DNA of 64,000 bases from Limonium bicolor (Eukaryota > Streptophyta > Magnoliopsida > Caryophyllales > Plumbaginaceae), in the NCBI GenBank assembly GCA_023374045.1, contig CM041779.1, forward strand, positions 269,462,131 to 269,526,130. Direction: 5' to 3'. A program made the translations under genes and the position numbers. Each line of letters opens with the position of its first letter. Within the stretch, counting starts at the first letter, position 1. The notes beneath the pieces were generated by a model. It had not been told where the DNA came from, ran no database searches, and saw only the letters and a program-made list of their open reading frames with translations. Positions 44,155 to 55,160 of the stretch are shown here, in pieces.

Positions 44155-45521
44155 AACTCCCCCACACTTATGTTTTGCTTGTCCTCAAGCAAATCTTTCT
44201 GACATAATATTTAAACAAGTTAAAGAGACAATAATCAAGTAAGGAGAGCACAGAAGAGGTAATTGCCAATTTTTTCAGATTTTAAAAGGGTACTAATAAC
44301 ATTAATTTTATTAGATATATTTCTCTATTTCTGAGAATAACTCTGAAATCCTACAAAAGAAAGAGGAGCAGTACCATGAGAATTCTGCTTTTAACTCTGA
44401 GCCAATCAACCATTTTCTTTCACATTTCCTTGAACGACAAGGGGCATGAAGTAAAATCTTATTCCATTATACCTTTCAATGCCACATACTCATGATCCTT
44501 AATGACGATTTTTCATTTTAGTACCGAATGCACAGATACTTCAATTTTGAAGTTCATTTTTCTTTCACCTCAGACTTTTCTCTCCACCCTTGTAGCGGTT
44601 TTGGGTCTACTATCCCAGATACCGAGTACCTTAGGTAGCCGGGTGATGAAGCACCCCTAAGAACTTAATAACCGAGTGGACGAGGCTTGTTTAGGATCAG
44701 AATATGCCTGTCTGGATCAGAGGAGTACCTTGCCTTGTTCTTTTTCCACCATTTCTTTCAAAATCAAATCCAGGCTCAAAGTCAAAACAAAATTCAAACA
44801 GTAATTTCCTCAGAATTTTTTTGAGTAAGGAGCAGAGTAATAATATTTTTTTTGTGTACCCTTTAAACCTGTTATACCAGCATTACTCCCTCTATGGCTC
44901 CTTCTTTGATTATTAATCACTTAACAACAAACAACATTTAAACACAGTGTCGAAAAAGAGACCAACTTAAGAGCAGCTTTTTTTGATTATTATCTCTCCC
45001 CCACACTTGAACCAAATCAATGCCCTCATTGCATAGAAAGAATTAAAATAACAGGGCATGCAAACTACCTGGGTAATGATCAAAAAGCATGGTAATAAGA
45101 GATATTTAAATTTAAAGAGCAAGGTATGGATAGTGTACTCCCTAGAGTTTGGCAGAGTATGTAGTGTAGCTCCCTCACACTTAAGTTCAGCTGTCGGAAT
45201 GTGTAAGATGTTCCTGTAATAATTATTCTAAACAGCCAGAAGAACTCAAGTTAATTCTCCTCGTTCTCTCTCTTCTCTTTCTTCTCTTTTTTTAATAAGA
45301 ACATATATAGGAATTATATGAAAAACAAAACAAAAAACAAATATAGTAGGGAAATAATATTTAACCACTGGGTTGCCTCCTAGTAAGCTGCCCGTATTTA
45401 TAGTCTTTGGCTAGACTCCCGCTTCGTTATCCTGGATCAAATATAAAAGTAGACAATAGCTTCGCCAGGAAAACGAAGTTAGCAGTAATTAAGAGCAAAC
45501 CACCTGGGTCAAAACAGTACG
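44155..45521 (-). other. 3' UTR of N with three polypurine-like motifs and two hairpins
   Basis: On the minus strand AAGTGTGGGGG occurs at 44159-44169 (polypurine tract) and 44998-45008, and AAGTGTGAGGGA at 45171-45182. Hairpins TTGCTTG-AGGA-CAAGCAA (44175-44192, perfect) and CAATG-AGGG-CATTG (45018-45031) precede the first two in the element's direction. A block around 44580-44640 (minus-strand words ACCGCTACAAG and AAAAGTCTGA) is shared with A3. Small open frames here are not credible. Confidence 0.8.
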
Positions 45522-46243
45522 TCACCTCGGCAATAAAATAGGAAAATAAATACTCCACAAAACCTGGTGTTTGAGGAGGTATTGCTGGTAATGGAATTCC
45601 AATAGAAGACCGGGTGGTGATGGTTTTTCTTCCTCAAATTGGAGGATGTAAACATCCTCCTCTTGTTGTTGAGGCTTATGGAGGCAGGGTGAGAGTTGAT
45701 GAGAGACTGGTGGTAGCGGTGTTCCTTCCTCAGATTCGAGAATATAAATATCCTCTTCTGGTTGTTGAGGTTCACACAAAATACCTTCAGCTTTTAATTG
45801 CTCCTCTTGTGCTGGGGATGGAGATGGAGAAGAATTGTAACTCTCAGACATTTGCTCCAACTCAGCGTCGGAGAAAAATGTCCTGATAAGTTTCTTTATC
45901 TCCTCATCAGAACTTGTAGCTTCATGAATATCTGGCTCGAATCGATCTTTGCTCCTTGGAGTCACCACTGGAATCTCTTCTAGCGGTTTGGCCTGACTCG
46001 GCAAAAATTCGTCTGGCTCTTGTGTAGCTTGCTGTTCATTCTGAGTGAAGTAGCAGTATCCCAACTGAGCTTCTTGGTACTGTGTATTAGCCTGGTCGAC
46101 TTCCCACCAATACGGCTCTCGATTTGACTGTTGAGGTGGTTGATAATCCTTGACCAACCTTTATATGAGGACATCTCCTCTTGCATGTGAGTCCATTCCA
46201 AATTGATCAACAATCTCTTCACCTCATTGTCGCCGCTCTCCAT
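45522..46243 (-). CDS. Acidic ORF of N, unknown function, one frameshift
   Basis: The ATG at 46243 opens an 87-codon frame (to 45980). The likely continuation is in the frame 46157-45522, 211 codons, so a frameshift lies near 46150. The protein is rich in Glu, Gln, Pro and Ser, with repeated words E-E-D-[IV]-Y-I-L and Y-Q-x-A-Q-L-G-Y-C-Y-F. I see no zinc knuckle, protease or RT motif and no membrane segment. It sits where gag should be, 266 bases from the primer site. It may be a diverged gag or an accessory protein that helps N use another element's particles. The repeat of an E-E-D-I/V-Y-I-L motif suggests internal duplication. Confidence 0.55.
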
Positions 46244-46508
46244 AATCAGTAACTTATCCTACAAAAAACAAAAATAAAAATACCAAGTAGAATAGAACTA
46301 AAAATAGAAAAGAAATACAAAAAAAAAAAATAACTAAACAGAAAAACTAAATACGAAATAAAAAAGAGATAAAAGAAAATAGCTAAAATAAAAGGTAAGT
46401 AAAATTAAAATTAAATAAAGTGAGAGCAAAACAAAATAAAACAAATATAAACAAAATTAAACAGATATCTCAATCAAATTAAAAATTATCAATTAACCTT
46501 GCCGGAGG

Positions 46509-46526
46509 TCCCCGGCAACGGCGCCA
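46509..46526 (-). other. Primer binding site of N, complementary to tRNA-Asp
   Basis: TCCCCGGCAACGGCGCCA on the plus strand is identical to the A1 and A2 sites. It is 6 bases from the LTR at 46533. An A-rich stretch (46250-46500) separates it from the ORF. Confidence 0.93.
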
Positions 46527-46532
46527 AAAACT

Positions 46533-48228
46533 TGTTGTAGAAATATGCGACTACTTCTTCAACCTAGGCAGTGTACCTAATCGTTTTGCGGAATAGTGGA
46601 TAAGTGGGGTTGTCGTACTCTTGGGGACCTCGCTGTGGATAACTGATAGTATATTAAATTGACTGAGAATTCTATAAACAGATTTTATCATTTTTAGGGA
46701 CAGGATTAATAGCTAACTGATAAGACAATAATAAAACAATTAATTAAAACAGAAAGAAATAGAAATTATAAATCTTTTTGGTTTTAAAGAAGCATCCCGG
46801 GTTGTTATGCTCACCTATTTAATTTAATCATATTAATATAATTCTCCCATTTTAACAATAAACTCAAGAATCTTAATTAGTTTATTGACCGTTCCCTGTC
46901 TAATAAACCCTGATTAATTTAAACAACAAGCGCAATTCCTTGTTCAAGTTATTAATAAATTAATCGCATTAGTAACAATCCTTATTGGAGATAGATTAAC
47001 CTATACGGCGAAAAACATCGCTTCTAGTCGTTAACCCATTTGACTTACTGTGTCTAGAACCTTGCCTCAGCACCGCATTTTAACAAAGAACTACAAATAT
47101 CACTTTAATAATTGTACAAGAGAATTAAAGCGCATTAAGGAGAGGAATCAAAATACTGTTTAGATAAATTATACTGGAAAGCTTATATAACACAATTATA
47201 TACAATAAGCTTGATTCCTAACCCGGGAAGCTAGATTTATTAATCACACATAATTATAAAAAAAACAAACATATAAATAAGATAGACAGACAGAACGAAG
47301 AAGAACGATGGTACGCGGATACAGATCAGATATGGACTGGTTTTGAGGCTGTGTGTCTTCGCTGCTCTAAAATAACAGCGTAAGTTTAATGAACTTTGGA
47401 TGGAAGATTGTGGTGTACTGTGGTCTGTCGTGGTTTGAACGGTGGTGTTTGGATTTTGAGGAAGGGAGTATTATTTTTGAGCAGAAGGCTCGTGCGTTTT
47501 ATAGAAGAAAGGAGAAGAAGAAGGAAGGAGAAGATAAACAGGCTGGATCACGCGTGACCAAGTTGCCAAGTTGAGGAGTAGATGGATTGGGGTTGCAGAA
47601 GATTGGGGCGGCTGAACGCGTGAGATAAGTGTCGGTAGGCGCCTGAGATAAGTGTCGGTAGGCGCCGCGAAGAAGGAAGAAGAAAGCGAACGAAGAAGAA
47701 AACTAGTCGCGGTCGATTTTATGCACGTCCGCGTGCTGTCCGCGTCTCCGTCCGCCCGGGACTCTCATGCGGACGTCTCTGTCGACTTGCTCCGTCTGCC
47801 CGGTCATTGATCCCGTCCGCATGTCCGTCCGTGCAAGAATCAGGCAGACGTGTGTGTCTGCGCCTGTCTTCTTGTCCGCCTACTGTGTCCGCTTCGATTC
47901 CAGGCGGACATCTCACGCCGTCCGCTTCCTGTGTCCGCGCAATAGTCAGGCGGTCGTCTATATTATATATATCAGTGTACTCCAATCTTCAATCGGCTCC
48001 CGATTCTTCGTTATAAGTCTGTTTTACCCGCCGTTTGTTGCATTGGAAAGCTCGTGAGATTATCTATCCATTTACATAGCTTTTTCCTACATTTAACACA
48101 TAAAATATATCAATTCATATCAAACATACATCTAGGAAAATCATATGATAAGTGAGAAATACGACATAAATTGCTATGAAAATAGGAAGAATTAAAGCCC
48201 TAAAAGTAGATGTATTTCTTGCTTATCA
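46533..48228 (-). repeat. 5' LTR of N
   Basis: The 1,696-bp LTR is the partner of 42446-44154, with the same ends and internal order: patch of divergence at 46811-46890, TATA box, dyad array, conserved box. It is followed by GTCAA at 48229-48233. Confidence 0.93.
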
Positions 48229-49891
48229 GTCAATGCCATACCGGACACTACCCTACCACACCGGAACCCTTGGAGCGGACTGCACAAAAGCTCCCCACCT
48301 TGGTTGAGAAGCCTCCCACCATGGAGTTGAAACCCTTACCCTCTCATTTAAATATGCTTATCTAACTGAACCTTGTGATCTTCCTGTTATTATTTTTCCT
48401 CTCTTACAGGAGCACAAGAGGACAATTTATTGAGGGTGCTTCGAGACCACAAGAGAGCTATTGGGTGGTCCATCTCAGACATCAAGGGTATTGCTCCACA
48501 ATTGTGCACTCGCCGGATCTTTATGGAGGACAACTACAAGCCGCTCGTTCAACCTCAAAGGCGGCTCAACCCAAACATGAAGGAGGTAGTTAAAAAGGAG
48601 GTCCTAAAACTACTCGACTCCGGGATCATCTACCCCATATCCGATAGTCAATGGGTGAGCCCAACTCAGGTGGTACCAAAGAAAAGAGGGATCACGGTGG
48701 TGTCGAATGAAAAGGGTGAGCTGGTCCACCAAAGAACAGCAACCGGTTGGAGAGTTTGCATCGACTACCGGAAGTTGAACACGGCTACAAGGAAAGATCA
48801 CTTCCCCTTGCCCTTCATCGACCAAATGCTAGAGAGGTTAGCATGGCAAGACTTTTATTGCTTTCTTGATGGCTACTCGGGGTACTTCCAAATCCCTATA
48901 GCCCCGGAAGATCAAGACAAGACCACATTCACATGCCCTTACGGAACATTCGCATATAGAAGAATGCCTTTCGGATTATGCAATGCTCCCGCAACGTTCC
49001 AAGGTGTATGATGGCCATCTTCTCCGACTTTATTGAAAAAAGCATGGAAGTTTTCATAGACGATTTCTCGGTCTTTGAGCTCAACTTCGACTCTTGCCTA
49101 GAGAACTTGGACGCCATTCTCTCCCGATGTGAGGAAACCAATCTAGTACTCAATTGGGAGAAATGTCATTTCATGGTGAGAGAAGGGATCGTCCTCGGGC
49201 ACAAGATCTCTTCCGATGGGATTAAAGTTGACCGGGCCAAGGTCGAAGTCATAGAGAAGCTACCACCACCTACCTCGGTTAAAGACATTAGAAGCTTTCT
49301 TGGCCATGCCGGGTTCTACAAAAGGTTCATCAAGGACTTCTCCAAAATCTCTAAACCTCTGTGTGATCTCTTGGCCAAAGATGCAAAATTCAAATTCACT
49401 GAAGAATGTCTAAAGGCCTTCAACACTCATAAGGAGTGCCTTGTCTCAGCCCCAATAGTTGTATCACCGGATTGGAGCCTCCCTTTTGAAATAATGTGTG
49501 ATGCAAGCGACTATGCGGTGGGAGCAGCCCTATGTCAGAAAAGGGAGAAAATTCTGAGAACTATCTACTATGCAAGCAAGACACTCAACGATGCTCAAAA
49601 AACTATGCCACAACCAAGAAGAAGCTTCTAGCGGTCGTCTTTGCATTAGATAAGTTCCGCTCTTACCTCCTGGGAAGTAGGGTGATTGTGCATACCAACC
49701 ATTCAGCTCTCAAATATCTCTTCACCAAAGAAGACGCCAAACCGAGGCTTCTAAGATGGATTCTATTGTTGCAGGAATTTGAGATTGAGATTAGGGATAA
49801 ACCAGGCACTCAAAATGTTGTTGCTGACCACATGTCTCGCATGGAGACCCTAGATGATGGTACCCCTATCAATGAGCTCTTCCCAGACTAG
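48229..49891 (+). pseudogene. Athila element A4: reverse transcriptase and RNase H, frameshifted
   Basis: RT begins in the frame 48430-49011 (palm motif C-I-D-Y-R-K-L-N; conserved L-P-F-I-D-Q-M-L-E-R-L; Y-G-T-F-A-Y-R-R-M-P-F-G-L-C-N-A-P). A frame change near 49005 leads to 48978-49631, with the catalytic F-I-D-D-F-S-V motif near 49055-49075 and the RNase H start M-C-D-A-S-D-Y-A-V-G-A. A further change near 49600 leads to 49532-49891, with the RNase H end (H-T-N-H-S-A-L-K-Y-L and V-A-D-H-M-S-R). Catalytic aspartates are present, but the reading frame is broken twice. The first 200 bases finish the protease-RT linker. Confidence 0.88.
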
Positions 49892-51083
49892 ACCGTGTTC
49901 ACATTGGAGAAACCGGTGATCCTTGGTTTGCCGACATCGCAAACTACTTGGTGAGGGGAGTAATGCCATACGAGATGACATACCAGCAGAGGAAGAAATT
50001 CTTCGCCGACATCAAGCACTATTTTTGGGATGACCCTTACCTCTTCAGAGTCTGTGCCGATGGGATGATTAGAAGGTGCATACCGATGGATGAAGTTCAG
50101 AGCATCCTCACCCACCGCCACTCTCTTGAGGCAGGAGGGCACCACGGGCCAGCAAGGACAGTAGCTAAAGTACTACAGTCCGGATTCTTTTGGAAAACGC
50201 TTCACAAGGACTGCCACTCCTTTGTAGCTGCTTGCGACCGTTGCCAAATGCTAGGGAACATATCCCGGAAGCACGAGATGCCACTTAATGTAATGATCGA
50301 GGTTGAACCCTTCGATCTATGAGGCATTGATTTCATGGGTCCCTTCCCCTCCTCCCACTCAAATCTCTTCATCTTGGTGGTGGTGGTAGACTGCGTGACA
50401 AAATGGGTGGAAGCCATTGCATCCCCCACCAATGATGCCAAGGTGGTGACCAAGTTCCTAAGGAATAACATCTTCACAAGGTTTGGGGTGCCTAGGGCGA
50501 TTCTCAGCGATGGGGGATCTCACTTCTGTAACAAACTGTTTGAGGCGTTAATGGAAAAATACGGAGTGAGACACAAGGTATCCTATCCTTACCACCCTCA
50601 AACAAATGGGCAAGCCAAGGTGACGAATAGGGAGCTGAAATGGATATTCTAAAAGACGGTAAACTTCTCTAGGAAGGATTGGTCCTTAAGACTAGACGAT
50701 GCTTTATGGGCTTACCGGACAGCATACAAGACTCCCATCGGGATGTCTCAATATCGTCTAGTCTTCGGCAAGGCTTGTCACTTACCCGTGGAGTTGGAGC
50801 ACAAGTCCTATTGGGCTGTGAAAGCCTTAAACTTTAACCTCAAGAGTGCCACCGATAAAAGGAAATTTCAACTCACTGAACTAGAGGAATTCCGGGAGGA
50901 AGCCTATGAGAACAACCGCATCTACAAGGAGAAGGCCAAGAGGTGGCATGACAAAATGATCCTAAGGCGGGAGTTCCATGAGGGAGACCGGGTATTGCTC
51001 TACAATTCAAGATTGAAACTTTTCCGGGTAAGCTCAAGTCCCATTGGTCCGGACCTTTCACCATCACCAAGGTAACCCCATAT
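49892..51083 (+). pseudogene. Athila element A4: integrase, in-frame stops and catalytic Glu replaced
   Basis: The HHCC zinc domain (H-R-H...C-D-R-C) is in 49948-50322. A TGA at 50320-50322 stops the frame, where W is usual. The core follows: first Asp (G-I-D-F-M-G-P-F) at 50329-50331 and second Asp (S-D-G-G) at 50509-50511. At the exact DX35E position (50617-50619) the codon is AAG, lysine, instead of glutamate. Another stop follows at about 50652. The C-terminal part (50743-51075) shifts frame near 51030 and ends abruptly at 51083, where LTR-like DNA starts. This copy could not integrate DNA even if translated. Confidence 0.88.
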
Positions 51084-53212
51084 TGAAATACCACTAACCT
51101 TTAAATAATTAAATAAAGGGAAATATAAATTATTTGGGGGATTATTAAACCCTGAGAAAAGTATATAAACAGTTAAGCGTCAAAAACGCACCTAAACTCC
51201 TTATGGTCATAAACGAGCGTTAAGCCGAACCTTAAGCAAAACTAGTTATATAAGCTATAAACTTCATATGAAATTAATCAAGGATCATTATATGACCCTT
51301 AGAACACAAGTCATCAGTTAGAACTGAGTAAAAATACAATATGCTCGGGAGTTCTCTTAAGGGCCCGAAAGACCCGAAAGCTCCCGGAAATAATTTATAA
51401 AATGAAAAAAGTGTTACACTTCATTCCAAATACACCATAACACTTTAATAAACATATAAGATGAAGTTCTCATGCTAATTCCCAGTTAAATACAAAGTGC
51501 TCGGAAGTTCCCGATGAGGGCCCCATAAAGGCCCGGGAATACCCCGGAGGAGTGCCGAGGTGGCACAAAGTCCTATATAATTCATTCTAAGAGTTCCTAA
51601 CATCATTATTCAATATTATAAAGAGAATTCTACAGCTAATTTCTTAAAAATAAACAAAGTACTCGGACGAATTTCTTAACGCTCCTATTTTGCCCCAGGA
51701 GTGTTCCGGTAGCCCGGAAATTGAGTTGTGAGTTGATAAAACCCCATATAACTCAATGTAACACCTTAACATATTATTATTGACTATAAAAAATGTTTAT
51801 AAACACATGGAACTCATAGTGACTACTTAATTTCCAGAAAATCCTTAAAGCACAAAAACGCACCTTCAGGTGTCACAAAAACGCGTTCTACGCAATTACC
51901 TTGAAGTTTTTGAGGAGCCACGAGTTGATAATATTAAAAGGGGATAAATTGAACATCTAAATCAATTAATTCCAGTGCTAAAATTATAGCATACACAGGG
52001 CCGATTGTATCACCAAAAAGGTACCTAAAATCAGCACTTTTACCTTAGAAATTCATCTTTTACCTTGGTATAAATGTACCAATTAAATGTTGGGACCTAT
52101 TACATGTTATAATATGGTCTTAATACAATATATAGTGACAGGAATCAAATTGAAAATCAGTCCCAATTATCCGCTATATTGGGCGCCATTTTAAGTGTCA
52201 TTTGACTTGATTTTGGCTAAAATAAGTATCTTATGGAATGATGACTCACCTAGCACATGCCATGTGGTATAGTGTCAAATAAATCAGTCAAAGACGGCTC
52301 CCATTACCGTAAGACCTGCAAGAAAAACAAGAATAGATTAGCTTTTGAAAAGCAAAGGAAATTAAATACATGAAAAGTAAATCTAGACTTGTATAATGTA
52401 AGGTGGAGACTAAATAAATCAAGCAGCCCATGTGCTATCTTTTAGCTGCCGATTTTCATACAGAAAAAGGGGAGATTGATTGCTGTCTACCTAGTCAATA
52501 AAGCAACTAGTTAAATAAGCATAATTCATTGTCAAATATAGACAAAAACCATGTGCATACAAACAGCACCATTGCCGATTTTGTGTAGGAAAAGAAGGTC
52601 TTGATTACCTCATAAAAATTAAACTAAGGTACCTACCCACCTAGCATGTTCTCTTGTCTCAAAATAAACAAAATCAGTTGGCACCTACAGCTTATACATC
52701 TGAGAATCACAAGGAAAAGAAGGAAAGATTAGCATGGCAATTAGCTTAGAAAATTCAAAGTAGAACATCTACCTACCTTGCTCTTGTCTTCTTCCTTCAA
52801 GTGGTCAAACAAAGACTTCCAATTTGCCTTATCAATCAACGAAACCTAGCATGAATAATGGGCATTTTCTTGAGCCAAACAATCAAATAATAAACAAAAA
52901 AAGACTAAACAATTTGACAATTACTGAGTCAAAATAATTCCACCCTTTGCCTTCCTTATTTCCTACGTGAGTTAGGCTTCATTCTTCCTTTGCCCACTCC
53001 ATTGCCGATTGGTAAGGCTTCCAAACTCTCTGTCTTTTCTTCTTCATTTGTTAGTTAATTCCTTAGAGCTTCAAAGCTCCATTAATGGTGTTATAAGTTC
53101 TAACACCATTTCTATGTAATTTCCTAGTTAAATCTACTAAGTCTTGAAGCAAGAAATAATCCTAGCAACCTTGCTAAAATCGCCAAGCTTTAGTGCTCCA
53201 AGGAGGTTCTGT
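51084..53212 (+). repeat. Chromovirus LTR-like, coding-free AT-rich region
   Basis: It begins TGAAATACCACTAACC at the point where A4 integrase breaks off; the start resembles that of the E 3' LTR (TGAAACACCCCTAA). It holds three GC-rich blocks about 158 bp apart (near 51341, 51500 and 51658), each with GCTCGG or ACTCGG, then GGCCC/CCCGG inverted words. A possible TATA box (GTATAAATG) is near 52069. I found no primer site or coding. The right end is unresolved, since another LTR starts at 53213. Confidence 0.45.
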
Positions 53213-53757
53213 AACACCCCAACTAACAACAACACACTTAATAACAAACTGCAGCGGAAAACTTAACTCATCACATTACTTAACTCATTGGTGTTACACG
53301 CCATTAACCACCCACATGGCTAACTAGGCTAATACATATACATTGTATCGGTCTGACGGACTGGATTCCCGAGCAAACTACACATTACTATCCCTTTCAA
53401 TTAATAACAACCAATATACATATACATTTCAACTGTACCGAGTATTTACAAACTAATGCCGACAACAATTTCGGTCTTACTACACCTACAATACATATAC
53501 AATTAAAATGGTTACCCATGTATAAACAACTACCCCGTCCTACTCTCGAACGGCTTCCAGCCCCTTGTACCTGAAATAGGAAAGAAGAGAAAGGGTGGCC
53601 CCCCAGGGGGCTCAGCACCTTTGCTGGTATGGTAACCCCGCAGCCCGCATGCTACCAGGCCACGCACAACTAATTGTCGTCTAAGCATGCGGTTGATTAT
53701 ATTTAAATCATGCATGAAAACTATAAACACACAACACATTACATTCCACAACAAAGG
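53213..53757 (-). repeat. Minus-strand chromovirus-like LTR, truncated by T
   Basis: The plus strand starts TGTAACACCCCAAC, the reverse of a GGGGTGTTACA end. On the minus strand the hairpin CAGCAAAGGTGCTG (near 53607-53621) and then TTTCAGGTA match the layout of the chromovirus LTR ends at 14851 and 20344. It is cut at 53758 by element T. No primer site lies at its left, so it is a 3' or solo LTR. Confidence 0.62.
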
Positions 53758-54727
53758 TGTTATAACCCGTATAATTCCTACCTTATATTATATCTGCTAC
53801 AACGTGATTCTAAAGTTGGATTTAAATCTCTTGCTGTCAGTTGGGACGTCAGCGACATTGTTTCATTTGTCAAGGGCGAGGAGGTCATTTGGTTAATTAA
53901 GGTAATTAATTATCTGATTTATAAGGAAAAGGTTTCCTTATTTTACTTTCACTCTCTGATCATTGGTAATCACGTCAGATAGATCGTGGGAGCGTCTCTT
54001 CGTTGTGCTTTCAGAGCGATAGTTTTGCCTCTTCTTCCCTCTCAGCTTTCAACTTCTTCCTCTGTGAGTTTGCAAAATCCGCTGTTGCGATCAGATTGTG
54101 TTGCTGCTGCGTTCCTCTTCTTCTAATCCAGGTTTGGATTCTCAGATCGAATGGCTTGGTGTTGTGTTATCTCCTCTCTTGTTTTCTGATTTTTGGAACT
54201 TCGGATTGCTGAATTCAGAGACTGCAGGGTTGCTGCTGATCTGTGGGTAGTGCGGGCTGTGGACTGTTGCGATTTGTTGAATTTTCTGCACTCACAGTTC
54301 AGGTTGGTGCTGCAGAATTTGAGACTATGTGTTCTAGGTCTTCCCTTGTCGTTTTCTGATTTTAGAATGTTAATTGTGGTGGTTCAGTGTTGTGGATCCG
54401 TGTCTGGTTGGTGGATTGCTCGGGCTGCTGTAGACCGTCTCAGATCGTTGGATTATTCTGCTCAGATTAAACGAGGTAGGTGGTTACTCAATTCGGTTTA
54501 GAAGTTCAGCCATGGGGATTGCAACGGTTCTGTTTTGGGTGTGAATTCTGTTTGTGTTGTCTGTTTGGTTTGGTTGCGTTTTGGAATGGTTAAAACCCAT
54601 GGTTCTCTGTTTTTCTCTGTGATTTGGTGTGTGTATCAATTTGGCAATTCGTGCATGATGTTTTTGCACAGGTTTCTGCTCTGCTCGTCTTCTGGAAAAT
54701 GCAGTTTTCGCACTGTCCGAACTTCCG

Positions 54728-55081
54728 TCCGAGCTTTGAAGTTCAGACAGTGCGTTTTGCTCTATTGATTTTCAAAGTTCGAGGCATGTCCGAACATAAG
54801 TCCGAACTTTGATGTTCGGACACGCCCTTGGGTTCTTCTCTGATTTTAGTTCGACCTGCGTCCGAACTTTGACGTCCGGACACAAGGTCGGACCTTCCGC
54901 ATAACTCTTTTCCGTAACCCGTCCGATCATCAGTCCGAACATTGATGTTCGGACATTCTGAATTCCTCTATCCGATTTCAATTCGACTTGTGTCCGAACA
55001 TTGATGTCCGGACACAAGTTCGGACATTTGACAATCTTTGGTTTCCGAGTCTCGACTTGCGTCCGAACTTAGACGTCCGGA
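54728..55081. repeat. Six 20-bp TCCGAAC dyads in the T LTR
   Basis: Dyads of exactly 20 bp (arms TCCGAAC and GTTCGGA or variants, 6-bp spacer such as TTTGAT) start at 54728, 54801, 54861, 54934, 54993 and 55062. Spacings are 73, 60, 73, 59 and 69 bp. Additional half-sites (GTTCGGACA) follow several of them. Confidence 0.93.
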
Positions 55082-55116
55082 CACAAGTTCGGACACCCAT
55101 CTGTTTTCAGCGTAAC

Positions 55117-55160
55117 TTCTTTGTTTGAACTCCGATTTGAGTGCCGTCTGCGGCGTTGGG
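55117..55160 (+). promoter_or_regulatory. Conserved box beside the dyad array (T)
   Basis: TTCTTTGTTTGAACTCCGAT is followed by GAGTGCCGTCTGCGGCGTTGG, 36 bp after the last dyad. It matches the boxes in A1, A2 and N, although T is a different lineage, and here lies on the sense strand. Confidence 0.6.

Larger units (their letters stand above)
42446..48228 (-). mobile_element. Non-autonomous Athila-type LTR retrotransposon N, complete
   Basis: N is 5,783 bp on the minus strand: LTRs 42446-44154 (3') and 46533-48228 (5'), primer site 46509-46526, internal region 2.4 kb, polypurine tract at 44159-44169, 5-bp target duplication GTCAA. It has no protease, RT or integrase. Its only open frame is the acidic ORF at 45522-46243. 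Its primer site, 3' UTR motifs and LTR plan are of the Athila type, and its LTR shares dyads and several other stretches with A1. It is inserted in A4. Confidence 0.93.

Noticed and set aside
43644..47985. 88-codon minus open frame conserved at 43644-43910 and 47719-47985
   Set aside because: The conservation is simply that of the two LTRs of N, and the frame lies over the GTCCGC dyads.
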